Positions 33,021 to 42,731 of a DNA stretch of 64,000 nucleotides are shown here, in pieces. The DNA lies in the NCBI GenBank assembly GCA_964385755.1, contig CAYLPZ010000003.1:1-64000 (forward strand), read 5' to 3'. The number at the start of each line of letters is the position of its first letter. Position 1 is the first letter of the stretch. A model generated the notes under the pieces. That model saw nothing but the letters and a program-made list of their open reading frames with translations. It had not been told where the DNA came from and did no database searches. This stretch comes from CAG-698 sp964385755 (lineage in GTDB: Bacteria; Bacillota_I; Bacilli_A; ML615J-28; CAG-698). A program made the translations under genes and the position numbers.

Positions 33021-36000
33021 TTAATCTAATAATTTAATTTTTCTAATTTCAACTTGATTCTTTTCTCCTCTTTCTTCAAGTTTTACTTCTCCAATATACA
33101 TTTTATCAACAATTAAATTAATTGCATACTCTTTATATACATTTGGAAAAATAACTCCATCAAGTTCTCCTGTTTCATCATAAATAGATACAAAACACAT
33201 TTCTTCATTATTCTTAGTTTTTATTTTTTTTATAGATTTTAGCATAAAAACTGAAAATACAATTTTATTATGTTTTAAATTATTTATTTTTACTGTTTTA
33301 TATTTATTTCTTACATCATTATATTTAATAAATATATCATACTTTAAATTTAACCCTAATGCTTGATACTCATAATTAGATATTTCAGAAAATGAAAATT
33401 CATCTTCTCCAAAAACATGAGTTGATAAACTATCTTTAAACATTCCTCCAAAAGAAGCAAGTTCTAAGCTTTGTTCATACTCATCAATCATTGATTTACG
33501 AGTAATATTAAACACATCAAGTGCACCACTATAAATTAATGTTTCAACATTCTTTTTTGAAAAGATATTTTTTGTTCGTCTAATAAACTCATCATAATTA
33601 GAATATAGGCCATTTATACTTCTTTCTTTTAGAAAATCATTAACTGTTATTTGTCCAAGGCTATTAATTCCTTGCAAAGCATAATAGATAACACTAGCAT
33701 TTTCTTTGTCAATTGTAAAGCAAGCACTACTTTTATTTATGTTAGGAGGTTTTACATCTATACCATTTTTTCTACATTCTAATATATAAGATTTAATTAA
33801 TGCGATATTACCTAATTTTTCACTCATCATGACACTCATAAACTCTTTAAAATAATGTACTTTTAAGTATGCCATTTGATATGTTACCATTGAATAAGCT
33901 ACTGAATGACTCTTGTTAAATCCATAAGAAGCAAACTTTAAAATATAATCAAAGATTTGTTTTGCTAAAGTGGCACTATAGCCTTTACTTACAGCTCCTT
34001 TAATAAATTTTTCTTCATTTAAAGCAAGAAGTTCTTTGTTTTTCTTGCTGATAGCTCTTCTTAAAATATCAGCTTCTCCTAAACTATACCCCGCAAACTT
34101 ACTTGCTATTTGTAATAGTTGTTCTTGGAAAACTATTATCCCATAAGTTGATTTTAAAATGTCTTCTAAGTCTTTATGAAGATAAGTTATTTTTTCCAAT
34201 CCTAGTTTACGTTTAACGAATGTTGGAATCATTTCCATTGGACCAGGTCTATAAAGAGCTAAGGCACTTACAATATCATTAAAACAATTTGTTTTAAGAT
34301 CTTGTAAAACTTTCTTCATTCCAGCTGATTCAATTTGAAATAATCCATAAGTATTACCCGAAGCAATCATTTCATATACTTTCTTGTCGTCTAAAGGTAA
34401 TTTATAAATATTAATCTTATCGTTTATCATTTTTAAAATAGCATCAATCGTATTAAGATTAGAAAGTCCTAAAAAATCAATTTTCACAAGTCCTAGTTTT
34501 TCTAAGCTTTGTGCACTATATTGTGTTGTATATAGTCCATCTAATCCTGCTTCTAAAGGCGTATAATCGACTAAATCACTATCTGCCATAATTATTCCGG
34601 CTGCATGAATAGAAAGATTACGAGGCAAATTTTCCATATTTTTTATTAATTCTACAACATAATTAATCGTTTCATCTTCCTCAATCATTCTTCTAAACAT
34701 TTCACTAGACTCAATAACATCATTAATACTATTATGGTTATTAATATAAAATAATATTTCATTTAAATAATTGCTATCGAGGTTAGTAATCCTAGCAATG
34801 TCACGAACTGCAGCTTTTGGGCCATAAGTACCAAATGTACAAATATGAGCAACTTTCATTTTGCCATACCTTTTTCCCATATATGATAAAACTTGTGAAC
34901 GACGATTTTCAGGAAAGTCTGTATCTATATCAGGCATAGAAACACGCTGTGGATTCAAAAATCTTTCAAAGAATAAATCATACTTAAGCGGATCTATCTC
35001 AGTTATACCTAAGCTATATGAAACAAGTGAACTAGGCCCAGAGCCTCTTCCAGGTCCAACTAGAATTTTTTCTTTTTTTGCGTAACAAATAAAATCATAC
35101 ACAATCAAAAAATAATCCGCAAACCCCATTTTCACAATAACTTCTAATTCACTAGTAAGTCTATCAATATATTTTTGATATTCCCCTTTTGCAACTTTAT
35201 CTGCTTCTAAACGTCTTTTTAAACCGATGAAGGCCAAATTACGCAAATATTCATTTGTATCACCAGTTTTAGTTATATCATACTTCGGCATGTGATAATT
35301 ACCAAACTCTAATTCAACATTACAATTTTCAACTATCAAAGCTATATTTGTAATTAAAGAAGGATAATATCTAAATAAATCTTTAGCTAAAGTTGTACTT
35401 AAATAAAATTGATTTTTTTCCTTAGGTGTTTCGTTATAATCCTTAACATTTTCTTTAACGCACCTAAGTATCTTATATACTTTAAAATCACTTTTATTAA
35501 GATATGTAGTTTTATGAATCGCAATACAAGAAATATTTTTTTTCTCAAAAAAATTAATAATATCTCCAGTAATATTTATCATTTCTTTTGTTTGCATATC
35601 AAGACCTATATATAAATCTTTTATATCTTGATACTTATTTAATATTGTATTTAAGTTTTTTTCATTTTTTTCTTTAAATGCTTTAATTAACTCATGCTCA
35701 TCACTAGGTAAAATAACAAATAAACCTTCTAAGAAGGGTTTTATCATTTCAATTGTTAGTTTCTTTTCTAATTTTCTAGATGTGACAATTTTTAATAAAT
35801 TTTTATAACCAATATTATTCTTACAAATTAATAATATTGAATTAAAATAGTTAAAATCGCTCTCTAAGGTGATATGTGAGCCAATAATAGGCTTGATATT
35901 ATTTTCTATGCATTCAAGATAAAATGGGATAACACCATACATATTATCTAAGTCTGTAATTGCTACATAATCTAAATTATCATTTTTAGCTGCTTTAACT

Positions 36001-36077
36001 AGATCCTTGATACGCAGTGATGATCTTAACATTGTATATTCAGTTTCATTATAAAGATTTATAAATCTATCTAACAT
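33021..36077 (-). CDS. dnaE: DNA polymerase III alpha subunit (DnaE type)
   Basis: The catalytic core shows RVSMPDIDTDFPENRR with the metal-binding Asp residues, GPGRGSGPSSLVSYSLGI, and KIDFLGLSNLNTID. The protein is about 1,018 residues, slightly short for DnaE. The N-terminal PHP domain is degenerate: NLYNETEYTMLRSS stands where HxHTxYSLLDG is usual. The start at MLDRFINLYNETEYT is required because the promoter -10 box lies at 36,104-36,099, inside the longer frame that begins at 36,125; GGTGGTGAT precedes it. The C-terminus has the OB fold. In organisms with PolC this would be the second, lagging-strand/priming polymerase. Confidence 0.93.
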   Translation of the reverse strand: MLDRFINLYNETEYTMLRSSLRIKDLVKAAKNDNLDYVAITDLDNMYGVIPFYLECIENNIKPIIGSHITLESDFNYFNSILLICKNNIGYKNLLKIVTSRKLEKKLTIEMIKPFLEGLFVILPSDEHELIKAFKEKNEKNLNTILNKYQDIKDLYIGLDMQTKEMINITGDIINFFEKKNISCIAIHKTTYLNKSDFKVYKILRCVKENVKDYNETPKEKNQFYLSTTLAKDLFRYYPSLITNIALIVENCNVELEFGNYHMPKYDITKTGDTNEYLRNLAFIGLKRRLEADKVAKGEYQKYIDRLTSELEVIVKMGFADYFLIVYDFICYAKKEKILVGPGRGSGPSSLVSYSLGITEIDPLKYDLFFERFLNPQRVSMPDIDTDFPENRRSQVLSYMGKRYGKMKVAHICTFGTYGPKAAVRDIARITNLDSNYLNEILFYINNHNSINDVIESSEMFRRMIEEDETINYVVELIKNMENLPRNLSIHAAGIIMADSDLVDYTPLEAGLDGLYTTQYSAQSLEKLGLVKIDFLGLSNLNTIDAILKMINDKINIYKLPLDDKKVYEMIASGNTYGLFQIESAGMKKVLQDLKTNCFNDIVSALALYRPGPMEMIPTFVKRKLGLEKITYLHKDLEDILKSTYGIIVFQEQLLQIASKFAGYSLGEADILRRAISKKNKELLALNEEKFIKGAVSKGYSATLAKQIFDYILKFASYGFNKSHSVAYSMVTYQMAYLKVHYFKEFMSVMMSEKLGNIALIKSYILECRKNGIDVKPPNINKSSACFTIDKENASVIYYALQGINSLGQITVNDFLKERSINGLYSNYDEFIRRTKNIFSKKNVETLIYSGALDVFNITRKSMIDEYEQSLELASFGGMFKDSLSTHVFGEDEFSFSEISNYEYQALGLNLKYDIFIKYNDVRNKYKTVKINNLKHNKIVFSVFMLKSIKKIKTKNNEEMCFVSIYDETGELDGVIFPNVYKEYAINLIVDKMYIGEVKLEERGEKNQVEIRKIKLLD

Positions 36078-36098
36078 ACTATCACCACCTTTATAGTG

Positions 36099-36127
36099 AT
36101 TATAGCACACAACAAAAATTTTCACAA
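36099..36127 (-). promoter_or_regulatory. dnaE promoter
   Basis: TTGTGA (36,127-36,122), 17 bases, TATAAT (36,104-36,099) on the minus strand. It fixes the dnaE start downstream of it. Confidence 0.7.
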
Positions 36128-36142
36128 GAAAATAGAAAGTTA

Positions 36143-38311
36143 TTAACTTTTCTTATATATTAGTTTTTTTAATAATAAACCAAGACAAGCAGCCAAAACA
36201 ATTCCAATTCCAAAGTAAACAATAGTTTTTTGAATGTTAACATTACTATTTTCATATAAAACATTATTTTCTTTCAATAATTTAATTAGATTATTATTAT
36301 AATTTTCAAAATCAAATCTCATTTCTACGGAAGAATCATTATTATATACACTAAACTTAGTTATTTCCATATCGCCATCTTGCATACTAGTAAAAAGATA
36401 TTTTTTTTGATATATTCCACTTCCATTGTCTATAAGGAAGTAAAAATGGCAAATACTGCTAGTTTTTTCATCTATTTTAATATTATTATTTGTTAAAGGA
36501 AAGATATATTCTTTTAAATTACCATTAACATAAGCATCAACTTGCAGCGCTCTAATTTGCCTATTTTCATCATCTGCATAATAAGTTATTTGTTTTTTAT
36601 TAATGTCTTCTGTCAGTTTTACATCTTCTTTTGTTAAATTAAATTGATATAACTTTTGAATGTATACATATACATCCTTCCCACAATCATTAAATACAAC
36701 TTTGTCAACTAATAATATATGATCATTAAATAACATATTTTGTTCATCATTATCAACAGGTATTTTCGGTATTTCTATTGTTAATATTCCATCAACAAAT
36801 GAAGTTTTTGCAGAAACCATACCCTTTAAAATTGTTTCTTTATACTCTAAATCTTCTGTATTCTCAATTCTAAAAGAGATTTTATAAGGAGTATTCTCTT
36901 TAATTAAGATTCCGTCTTTATTCTCTTTTTCTACAAAACTAATTTGTTCAGGTGAAATATAAAAATCAAGTTCATATGTTGCATGTTTTCCCTCAATTAT
37001 TAAGTGATGTAATCCTTCTTCATATATTCTTGTTTGCTGATTTACATATTCGCCATCAACGTTAGCATCACCATTAAATGACAAAGCATATCCACTTTCA
37101 TACACCATTTTATCTGTCAAATTTACCTTAGGTTTTATTTCATAACTTGTGGGAAGATAAAACACTATTCCACCCTTCGTCTCAAAATATATGTTAAATG
37201 GATAAACACCCATTAATGTTTTATCAAAATATGTTTCAAAGTCTTTTTCTAAAAAGATACAACTTGCAAAAAACGAATCACACTCTAAACATTCATAGGA
37301 AAGATAACATTCTTTAGGCACATATAGTTTTCTTATATCAACAATGTCAAAGTAATATGCTTCTTCTTTAAAACATAAAAATTTATTTGCAAGTTTTCTT
37401 ATAACACCAGAAAAATCTTCTTTTACTTTTTGATATTCTATTAATGAAGCACTATCATAAATTGTACATGAATTATCATCAAAAATAACTATTATGTTTG
37501 AAGAAGCAAATCCATAATTATATTCACCAATAGTTTTTGTTTTTAAATATTCTAAATTTTGATTAAATAATAACACGCTATTAGATGTAAAAACATAAAT
37601 TAAATCATCTACATATTCAATTTTTCTTAAAGAAACACTCTCATCTATATTTATAATAGTTTGTAATTCATAATTAAAGTTTTGCGTTTCTGTTTTTTCT
37701 TCTAAAAATTTTATTCTACATAAAATATTTGTTGTTTGATTACCAAAAGGCAGCTCAGAAATTTTATCTTTATTAATTAACAGATAAATACTATTTTCAT
37801 TAACACATGAATAGGTAACATATTCTTCTTCATCACCACCAAAGATAAAATACTTATTTTTCACATAATCATATATACACACATTACTTTTTGGCGTATC
37901 AATGTTGTTTTTATCTTTATAAATATTTCCTATTAATATTGGTCCATATTTACCTTTATGAATCATTCCATCAACAAGTTTTGTTTCGTCTTTAGAAACT
38001 ATCGAACCTGTGTTTGTATATACATATAGATTAACAAATCCATCAATCATTGTTGCAACATAAATTTTTGAATCTTGATAGAAACCGATTACTTCTCCTT
38101 CTAAGGTAATTCGCATATCATCTTTTTCAATAAAATATGTAACTTGTTTGTATGTTTCACTATCTTTGTATAGTATATAATCATTACAATCTGATATTAC
38201 TTCATAAGTTTTTTCATTATCAAAATAAAGTTCTTTCGGAGCAAAAAATTTACTATCAATTGAAAATACATTGCTGAAAATAGTAAAGAAAATTGTTAAT
38301 AATTTAAGCAT
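36143..38311 (-). CDS. membrane-anchored propeller/Ig-like protein (722 residues)
   Basis: An N-terminal signal or anchor segment (MLKLLTIFFTIFSNVFSI) leads to an extracellular region of repeated short beta segments with Tyr/Asp/Asn-rich turns, probably a propeller. Near residues 400-455 is an Ig-like unit (ALSFNGDANVDGEYVN...GLHHLIIEG) shared with the next gene. A C-terminal membrane helix (IVYFGIGIVLAACLGLLL) and KKLIYKKS tail anchor it. No family recognised. It overlaps the preceding 562-residue gene by eight bases, so both are co-translated. Role at the cell surface unknown. Confidence 0.7.
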   Translation of the reverse strand: MLKLLTIFFTIFSNVFSIDSKFFAPKELYFDNEKTYEVISDCNDYILYKDSETYKQVTYFIEKDDMRITLEGEVIGFYQDSKIYVATMIDGFVNLYVYTNTGSIVSKDETKLVDGMIHKGKYGPILIGNIYKDKNNIDTPKSNVCIYDYVKNKYFIFGGDEEEYVTYSCVNENSIYLLINKDKISELPFGNQTTNILCRIKFLEEKTETQNFNYELQTIINIDESVSLRKIEYVDDLIYVFTSNSVLLFNQNLEYLKTKTIGEYNYGFASSNIIVIFDDNSCTIYDSASLIEYQKVKEDFSGVIRKLANKFLCFKEEAYYFDIVDIRKLYVPKECYLSYECLECDSFFASCIFLEKDFETYFDKTLMGVYPFNIYFETKGGIVFYLPTSYEIKPKVNLTDKMVYESGYALSFNGDANVDGEYVNQQTRIYEEGLHHLIIEGKHATYELDFYISPEQISFVEKENKDGILIKENTPYKISFRIENTEDLEYKETILKGMVSAKTSFVDGILTIEIPKIPVDNDEQNMLFNDHILLVDKVVFNDCGKDVYVYIQKLYQFNLTKEDVKLTEDINKKQITYYADDENRQIRALQVDAYVNGNLKEYIFPLTNNNIKIDEKTSSICHFYFLIDNGSGIYQKKYLFTSMQDGDMEITKFSVYNNDSSVEMRFDFENYNNNLIKLLKENNVLYENSNVNIQKTIVYFGIGIVLAACLGLLLKKLIYKKS

Positions 38312-39992
38312 CTTTGTGCCTCCAAGGAATTAATATTATTGTAAAAATACTTATAATAGAAACAATAAAAATCATTCCTACTGGTATCTTACTTTTTTCT
38401 TCTTGTGTTGTAACAAGATTTACCTTTTCACTTGTATTTTCTATTATATTAATAATTTCGGTAATTTTTACTTCTTCATTTTCACTTTCACACTCTTTAA
38501 CCACATCATCAACAATTTGAAAACTTAATACTTTAGTATCCTTATTCCCAACTACTTTTATTACATAACTTCCACATTCATTTATTATATAGCCACTATC
38601 AATTTTTTCATTATTTAAATATCCTTCACCATTAAAAGTTAAAATAAAACCTTTTATATATGAACTACCATCAACAATATTTATTTCTAATGGAATATAA
38701 TAATCGCCAACAACTTCATATAATACATTATTCACTTGATACTTTCTTGTTCCATCATAATATCCAAAAACGTCTTTATCATCAAAAGAATTAATACACT
38801 CAATTAAAGTACCATTGATAAAACAATTGTTATTTCTAATTATTATATAGCTTATACGATTTAATAAGATATTATTTAAGTCATAAATTGGCACTATTCC
38901 TAATTCATAAATAAATCCTTGATAATAGTTAACTTGTTTTATTGCATAGTCATATCGTTCATTTAAGGTAAATATCTCTTCTATTTCTTTATTATCATTT
39001 AGTAAATATACTTTATTACTTATTTTTTCATCATTATATAATAAGGAAATGGCATACTTTCCATTTTCATATGATATAAAATAATCGTAAATATTATTTA
39101 TTGTTAACTTTAATAGTCTATCACTACCTAAATAATTTAGATTATCATAACTAGAAATAGTAATTTCATCAGTTGTTTTTTGGATAAACGATAGATTATT
39201 AATATACATCATTTTTGCTTCTTCTTTAATACTTTTATCAAGTAAAATATCATCAGTAACATCTAATCTTTCACTAACCTCAGCTATAATATATGGGTGC
39301 GATGGTAAATAATCAAAATAACCACTACTAGATACTTTTACCCTTACAAATATTGATTCATTATTTTTACAAGAATCTATTAAAATGTTAATATCATCAT
39401 TACCTATGTTTACATCATTAATAATATCAAAACGAGCATTTACTAGTGATACGCAAGCATATTTATTTTGATTCTCATATTTTTCAGATACAATAAAATA
39501 GCCATTTGCTTCTTCATAAACATTTTTCGCATTAATTAAAGTGTTATACTTTTTATGTCTTATTATTTCTCCTTCTAAATCAAATTCCATCAAAATTGTA
39601 TTTTTATTTGTATTACCTAAAAGTATGATTTGTTTATCTTTTACTATAGCATCGACAAACTCGCCATAGCTATATAATTTTATGAACTTAAACCATCTAA
39701 GTTCATCATTTTGATAATATGAAACAAAGGGAAAAGTATATTCATCGTTATCTTTATCAAGTGTATTACAACTTCCAATTATTAAGTATTCATTATTTTT
39801 TCCGAAAACCTGTTTACTTACATTATAGTGATATCCTTGATTAATATGTTCAAGTTCAGTTACTACTATAGTTCCCTTTTCTACTTCTTCTAGTGTTAAC
39901 ATTTTTACCTTCTTACTTGTAAACAAAAGTGTTATCATTAGCAGCAATATAATAAAATAATTTAATTTTCTTATTTTTCTGTCATTTATCAT
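38304..39992 (-). CDS. membrane-anchored propeller/Ig-like protein (562 residues)
   Basis: The layout matches its neighbour: an N-terminal hydrophobic segment (YFIILLLMITLLFTS), about 400 residues of beta-rich extracellular sequence, an Ig-like unit (FILTFNGEGYLNNEKIDSG...GSYVIKVVG), and a C-terminal helix (VGMIFIVSIISIFTIILI) with a short basic tail. The shared unit suggests the two genes arose by duplication or form a complex. GGAGGATAAGATAAA precedes the start. No enzyme motif is visible. Function unknown. Confidence 0.7.
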   Translation of the reverse strand: MINDRKIRKLNYFIILLLMITLLFTSKKVKMLTLEEVEKGTIVVTELEHINQGYHYNVSKQVFGKNNEYLIIGSCNTLDKDNDEYTFPFVSYYQNDELRWFKFIKLYSYGEFVDAIVKDKQIILLGNTNKNTILMEFDLEGEIIRHKKYNTLINAKNVYEEANGYFIVSEKYENQNKYACVSLVNARFDIINDVNIGNDDINILIDSCKNNESIFVRVKVSSSGYFDYLPSHPYIIAEVSERLDVTDDILLDKSIKEEAKMMYINNLSFIQKTTDEITISSYDNLNYLGSDRLLKLTINNIYDYFISYENGKYAISLLYNDEKISNKVYLLNDNKEIEEIFTLNERYDYAIKQVNYYQGFIYELGIVPIYDLNNILLNRISYIIIRNNNCFINGTLIECINSFDDKDVFGYYDGTRKYQVNNVLYEVVGDYYIPLEINIVDGSSYIKGFILTFNGEGYLNNEKIDSGYIINECGSYVIKVVGNKDTKVLSFQIVDDVVKECESENEEVKITEIINIIENTSEKVNLVTTQEEKSKIPVGMIFIVSIISIFTIILIPWRHKDA

Positions 39993-40051
39993 TTTATCTT
40001 ATCCTCCTACTAATATTTTAATTAGTATTAGGCTTTTAAAAATTAAAAAAG

Positions 40052-40078
40052 TATAAAATGAAATAATATCATTTTATA
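40052..40078 (-). terminator. ackA terminator
   Basis: TATAAAATGA and TCATTTTATA form a 10-bp AT-rich stem with a 7-nt loop, followed by CTTTTTTAATTTTT on the minus strand. Confidence 0.65.
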
Positions 40079-40089
40079 GTTTACTTAGT

Positions 40090-41322
40090 TTATTTAGTTA
40101 AGCGAATTACATCACGTGCGATACAAAGTTCCTCATTTGTTGGAATTACGTATACTTTAATTTTTGAGTTAGGAGTAGATATTAGAGTTTCATTTCCTCT
40201 TGTGCTTTTTGCACTATTAACTTGTTTATCAATTTCAACACCTAATACTTTTAATCTTTCACAAACATGTTCACGGCAATAATCGCTATTTTCACCAATA
40301 CCTGCAGTGAAAACAATCGCATCAATTCCTTCCATTAGTACATAATAGCTTCCTATATAATCGCAAATGCGTTTGTATTGTAAATCAAATGCAAGTTTAC
40401 ATCTTCTTGCTACTTCTTTTTGTTCATCTGTAGCATCAGGAGCACACACTAATCCAGCTTCAACTGTACGTGAATCATTTGATACACCACTAATTCCTAA
40501 ATAACCAGATTTACGGTTTAATGCAACAAGTACTTCTTCTACTGTCATACCAGTATTAACACACATATATTCTACAACTGTTGGATCAAGTGAACCACTA
40601 CGTGTTCCCATTGGAAATCCGTCTAATGGTGTTAATCCCATTGTTGTATCAACACATTTACCATTTTGAACAGCTGCTAGTGAAGCACCATTTCCTAAGT
40701 GACATGTAACAATCTTTAAATCTTCATATGGTTTTCCCATTAATTCAGCACACTTTTTAGAAACATATTGATGGCTTGTGCCGTGTGCACCATACTTTCT
40801 TACTTTATAATTAGTATACCAATCATAAGGTACACCATATAAATAAGATGTTTCAGGCATAGTTTGATGAAATGAAGTATCAAATACAGCTACATTTGGT
40901 ACACCTTCTAGAACTTCTTCAAATGCATCAATTCCCACAAGATGGGCAGGGTTGTGTAATGGTGCTAAAGGACACAATTCCTTAATTTTAGCCTTTGATT
41001 CAGGAGTAATTAGACAAGAATCATTAAAGTATGGTCCACCTTGGACGATACGATGGCCAACACCGCCAATTTCATCTAAGCTATTAATTAGTTTCTTTTC
41101 AAGTAAGCCATCTAATACGATTTGTACAGCTTTTGCATGATCTTTTACTTCTACGTCTTCATCAATAATTTTTTCGCCATTTACTTTAAAAGTAACATGA
41201 CCAACTTCAACAGTACCAATTTTTTCAACTAAACCACTAACGATTAGTTTTTCTTCTGGCATTTCTAATAATTGAAACTTTAAAGATGAACTTCCAGCGT
41301 TAACTGCCATTATTTTACTCAT
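40090..41322 (-). CDS. ackA: acetate kinase
   Basis: Converts acetyl phosphate and ADP to acetate and ATP. The 410-residue ASKHA-fold enzyme shows VNAGSSSLKFQ at the N-terminus, HRIVQGG, the FDTSFHQTMP phosphate region, THLGNGAS-like CHLGNGASL, and GENSDYCRE near the end. It follows a ytxK-like gene as in Bacillus. The phosphotransacetylase partner is probably the PduL encoded at 49,642-50,214. Confidence 0.97.
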   Translation of the reverse strand: MSKIMAVNAGSSSLKFQLLEMPEEKLIVSGLVEKIGTVEVGHVTFKVNGEKIIDEDVEVKDHAKAVQIVLDGLLEKKLINSLDEIGGVGHRIVQGGPYFNDSCLITPESKAKIKELCPLAPLHNPAHLVGIDAFEEVLEGVPNVAVFDTSFHQTMPETSYLYGVPYDWYTNYKVRKYGAHGTSHQYVSKKCAELMGKPYEDLKIVTCHLGNGASLAAVQNGKCVDTTMGLTPLDGFPMGTRSGSLDPTVVEYMCVNTGMTVEEVLVALNRKSGYLGISGVSNDSRTVEAGLVCAPDATDEQKEVARRCKLAFDLQYKRICDYIGSYYVLMEGIDAIVFTAGIGENSDYCREHVCERLKVLGVEIDKQVNSAKSTRGNETLISTPNSKIKVYVIPTNEELCIARDVIRLTK

Positions 41323-41341
41323 TTTCTTTTTCTCCTTTTAA

Positions 41342-42259
41342 TTATTTAAATATTTTTTCAATTTTTTTCTTAAAGTTTAATAAGCTTTCTTGTGATAAAT
41401 CATCATCTATTTGAATTACAGACATTTGATAATCAGAAAGTAATTCCTTCTTACCAATTAAAATAGATTTTCCAACATGATTTTTAGCGACAAAAGTTTG
41501 TGGGAGGACAACTAAACCAAGAAGTGTAGAGTGGTCTAGTAATGTTTTTCTAAACTCATCACTTGCTTTTTGGAAAAAATCATTATTAATTAGATATACA
41601 AAATAACCTTTGTTTAAAATATTATTAAGTCTTTCTACTATTATATCATAAATATCTTCATTTTCACCAAAATCACCAATAATTACGTCCGCAAAAAAGC
41701 TATTTCTGTCTTTTGCATCATTAACACTTACTATCAAATCATTATTAGTAAGTAAAGACATACTATATGCAATACCTGCAAATAATGGATCTTTTTCAAT
41801 TCCAAAGCAGCTAACATCATCATGTTCTAAATTGTTTGTAATCGTGAAAAGTAAATTTCCTGCTCCTATTACTGTATCTAAAATTGTAAAAGGTTTATCT
41901 TGATATTCTTTTTTAACGATTGCGTTGATAATAAATGAAAATATATAACTAATTGCATCAGGTGTAAGAAAATCAAGATTCATATTTCGATGCTTATAAC
42001 CTTTGATTAATACAAGTTCACTAGCCAAGCGAACTTCTTCATTATTAAAATCTTTTTCATTTATTTTATCAATTATTTTTTGAAGTTTATTAACTGTTTT
42101 TTGAGGAATTTTGTAATCAAATTCTCCTTCAACTAATGCTTTAGTAAAAGCATTAAAGGCATTTAAATAATCCATCTTATTTAAATCATAATAGTAAGTC
42201 ATGCAAGCTTTATCAAATAAGTCATAAAATAAATCAACTAACTTGTTATCTACCTTCAT
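41342..42259 (-). CDS. YtxK-like SAM-dependent methyltransferase fold protein
   Basis: A 305-residue protein with an N-6 DNA methylase-like fold: DFLTPDAISYIFSFI, motif I ILDTVIGAGNLLFTI, and FGIEKDPLFAGIA. The catalytic (N/D)PPY motif is not present; IIGDFGEN stands at that place, so DNA methylation is unlikely. YtxK homologues lie directly upstream of ackA in Bacillus, and the order is the same here. The ATG at 42,259 is preferred over the TTG three codons earlier. Confidence 0.75.
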   Translation of the reverse strand: MKVDNKLVDLFYDLFDKACMTYYYDLNKMDYLNAFNAFTKALVEGEFDYKIPQKTVNKLQKIIDKINEKDFNNEEVRLASELVLIKGYKHRNMNLDFLTPDAISYIFSFIINAIVKKEYQDKPFTILDTVIGAGNLLFTITNNLEHDDVSCFGIEKDPLFAGIAYSMSLLTNNDLIVSVNDAKDRNSFFADVIIGDFGENEDIYDIIVERLNNILNKGYFVYLINNDFFQKASDEFRKTLLDHSTLLGLVVLPQTFVAKNHVGKSILIGKKELLSDYQMSVIQIDDDLSQESLLNFKKKIEKIFK

Positions 42260-42731
42260 AATTAACAAACTCCACTTTCACAGATTTTAGTTTTTCTTCA
42301 GTGCTTTCTAATGTATCATCAAATGATAAAACAGCATATGTAGCTTTAGTTACCCTTGGTAAATATAAACTTCCTGGGCAAATAATATGAACATTACCGT
42401 TTTTTTCATAATAAGGGATATGTGTATGTCCATGAATAATAATGTTTGCATGATAGTTATTAGCATAGTAAATGAACATTTCTCTATCAAGCATAAATTT
42501 ATCCCCATGAAACATTAGTATTGATAACCCACAGACCATGACTTGTTTAACTTGATTCTTTACTAAATAATCACAGTTTCCTTTCACTGTTTCAAAAGGA
42601 TAAAGTTCAAAAGGATCTACACAACTATCACCAGCATGTAAATACATATATGCTTTGGGATGCTTTTTCTGTAGATAGTCAACAAAACCAGTCCTACCAT
42701 GAGTGTCACTTACTATTACTATTTCAATCAT
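42246..42731 (-). CDS. YfcE/MJ0936-type metallophosphoesterase
   Basis: A 161-residue single-domain calcineurin-like phosphoesterase with all five metal motifs: VSDTHGR, LHAGDSC, VKGNCDY, MFHGD and IHGHTHIP. Homologues hydrolyse model phosphodiesters; the natural substrate is unclear. Its end overlaps the ytxK-like gene and its start touches the typA stop, so it is within one operon. Confidence 0.9.
   Translation of the reverse strand: MIEIVIVSDTHGRTGFVDYLQKKHPKAYMYLHAGDSCVDPFELYPFETVKGNCDYLVKNQVKQVMVCGLSILMFHGDKFMLDREMFIYYANNYHANIIIHGHTHIPYYEKNGNVHIICPGSLYLPRVTKATYAVLSFDDTLESTEEKLKSVKVEFVNYEGR

Noticed and set aside
33021..36125. Longer dnaE start at 36,125
   Set aside because: A good promoter lies inside that extension, and the PHP-domain start matches the ATG at 36,077.
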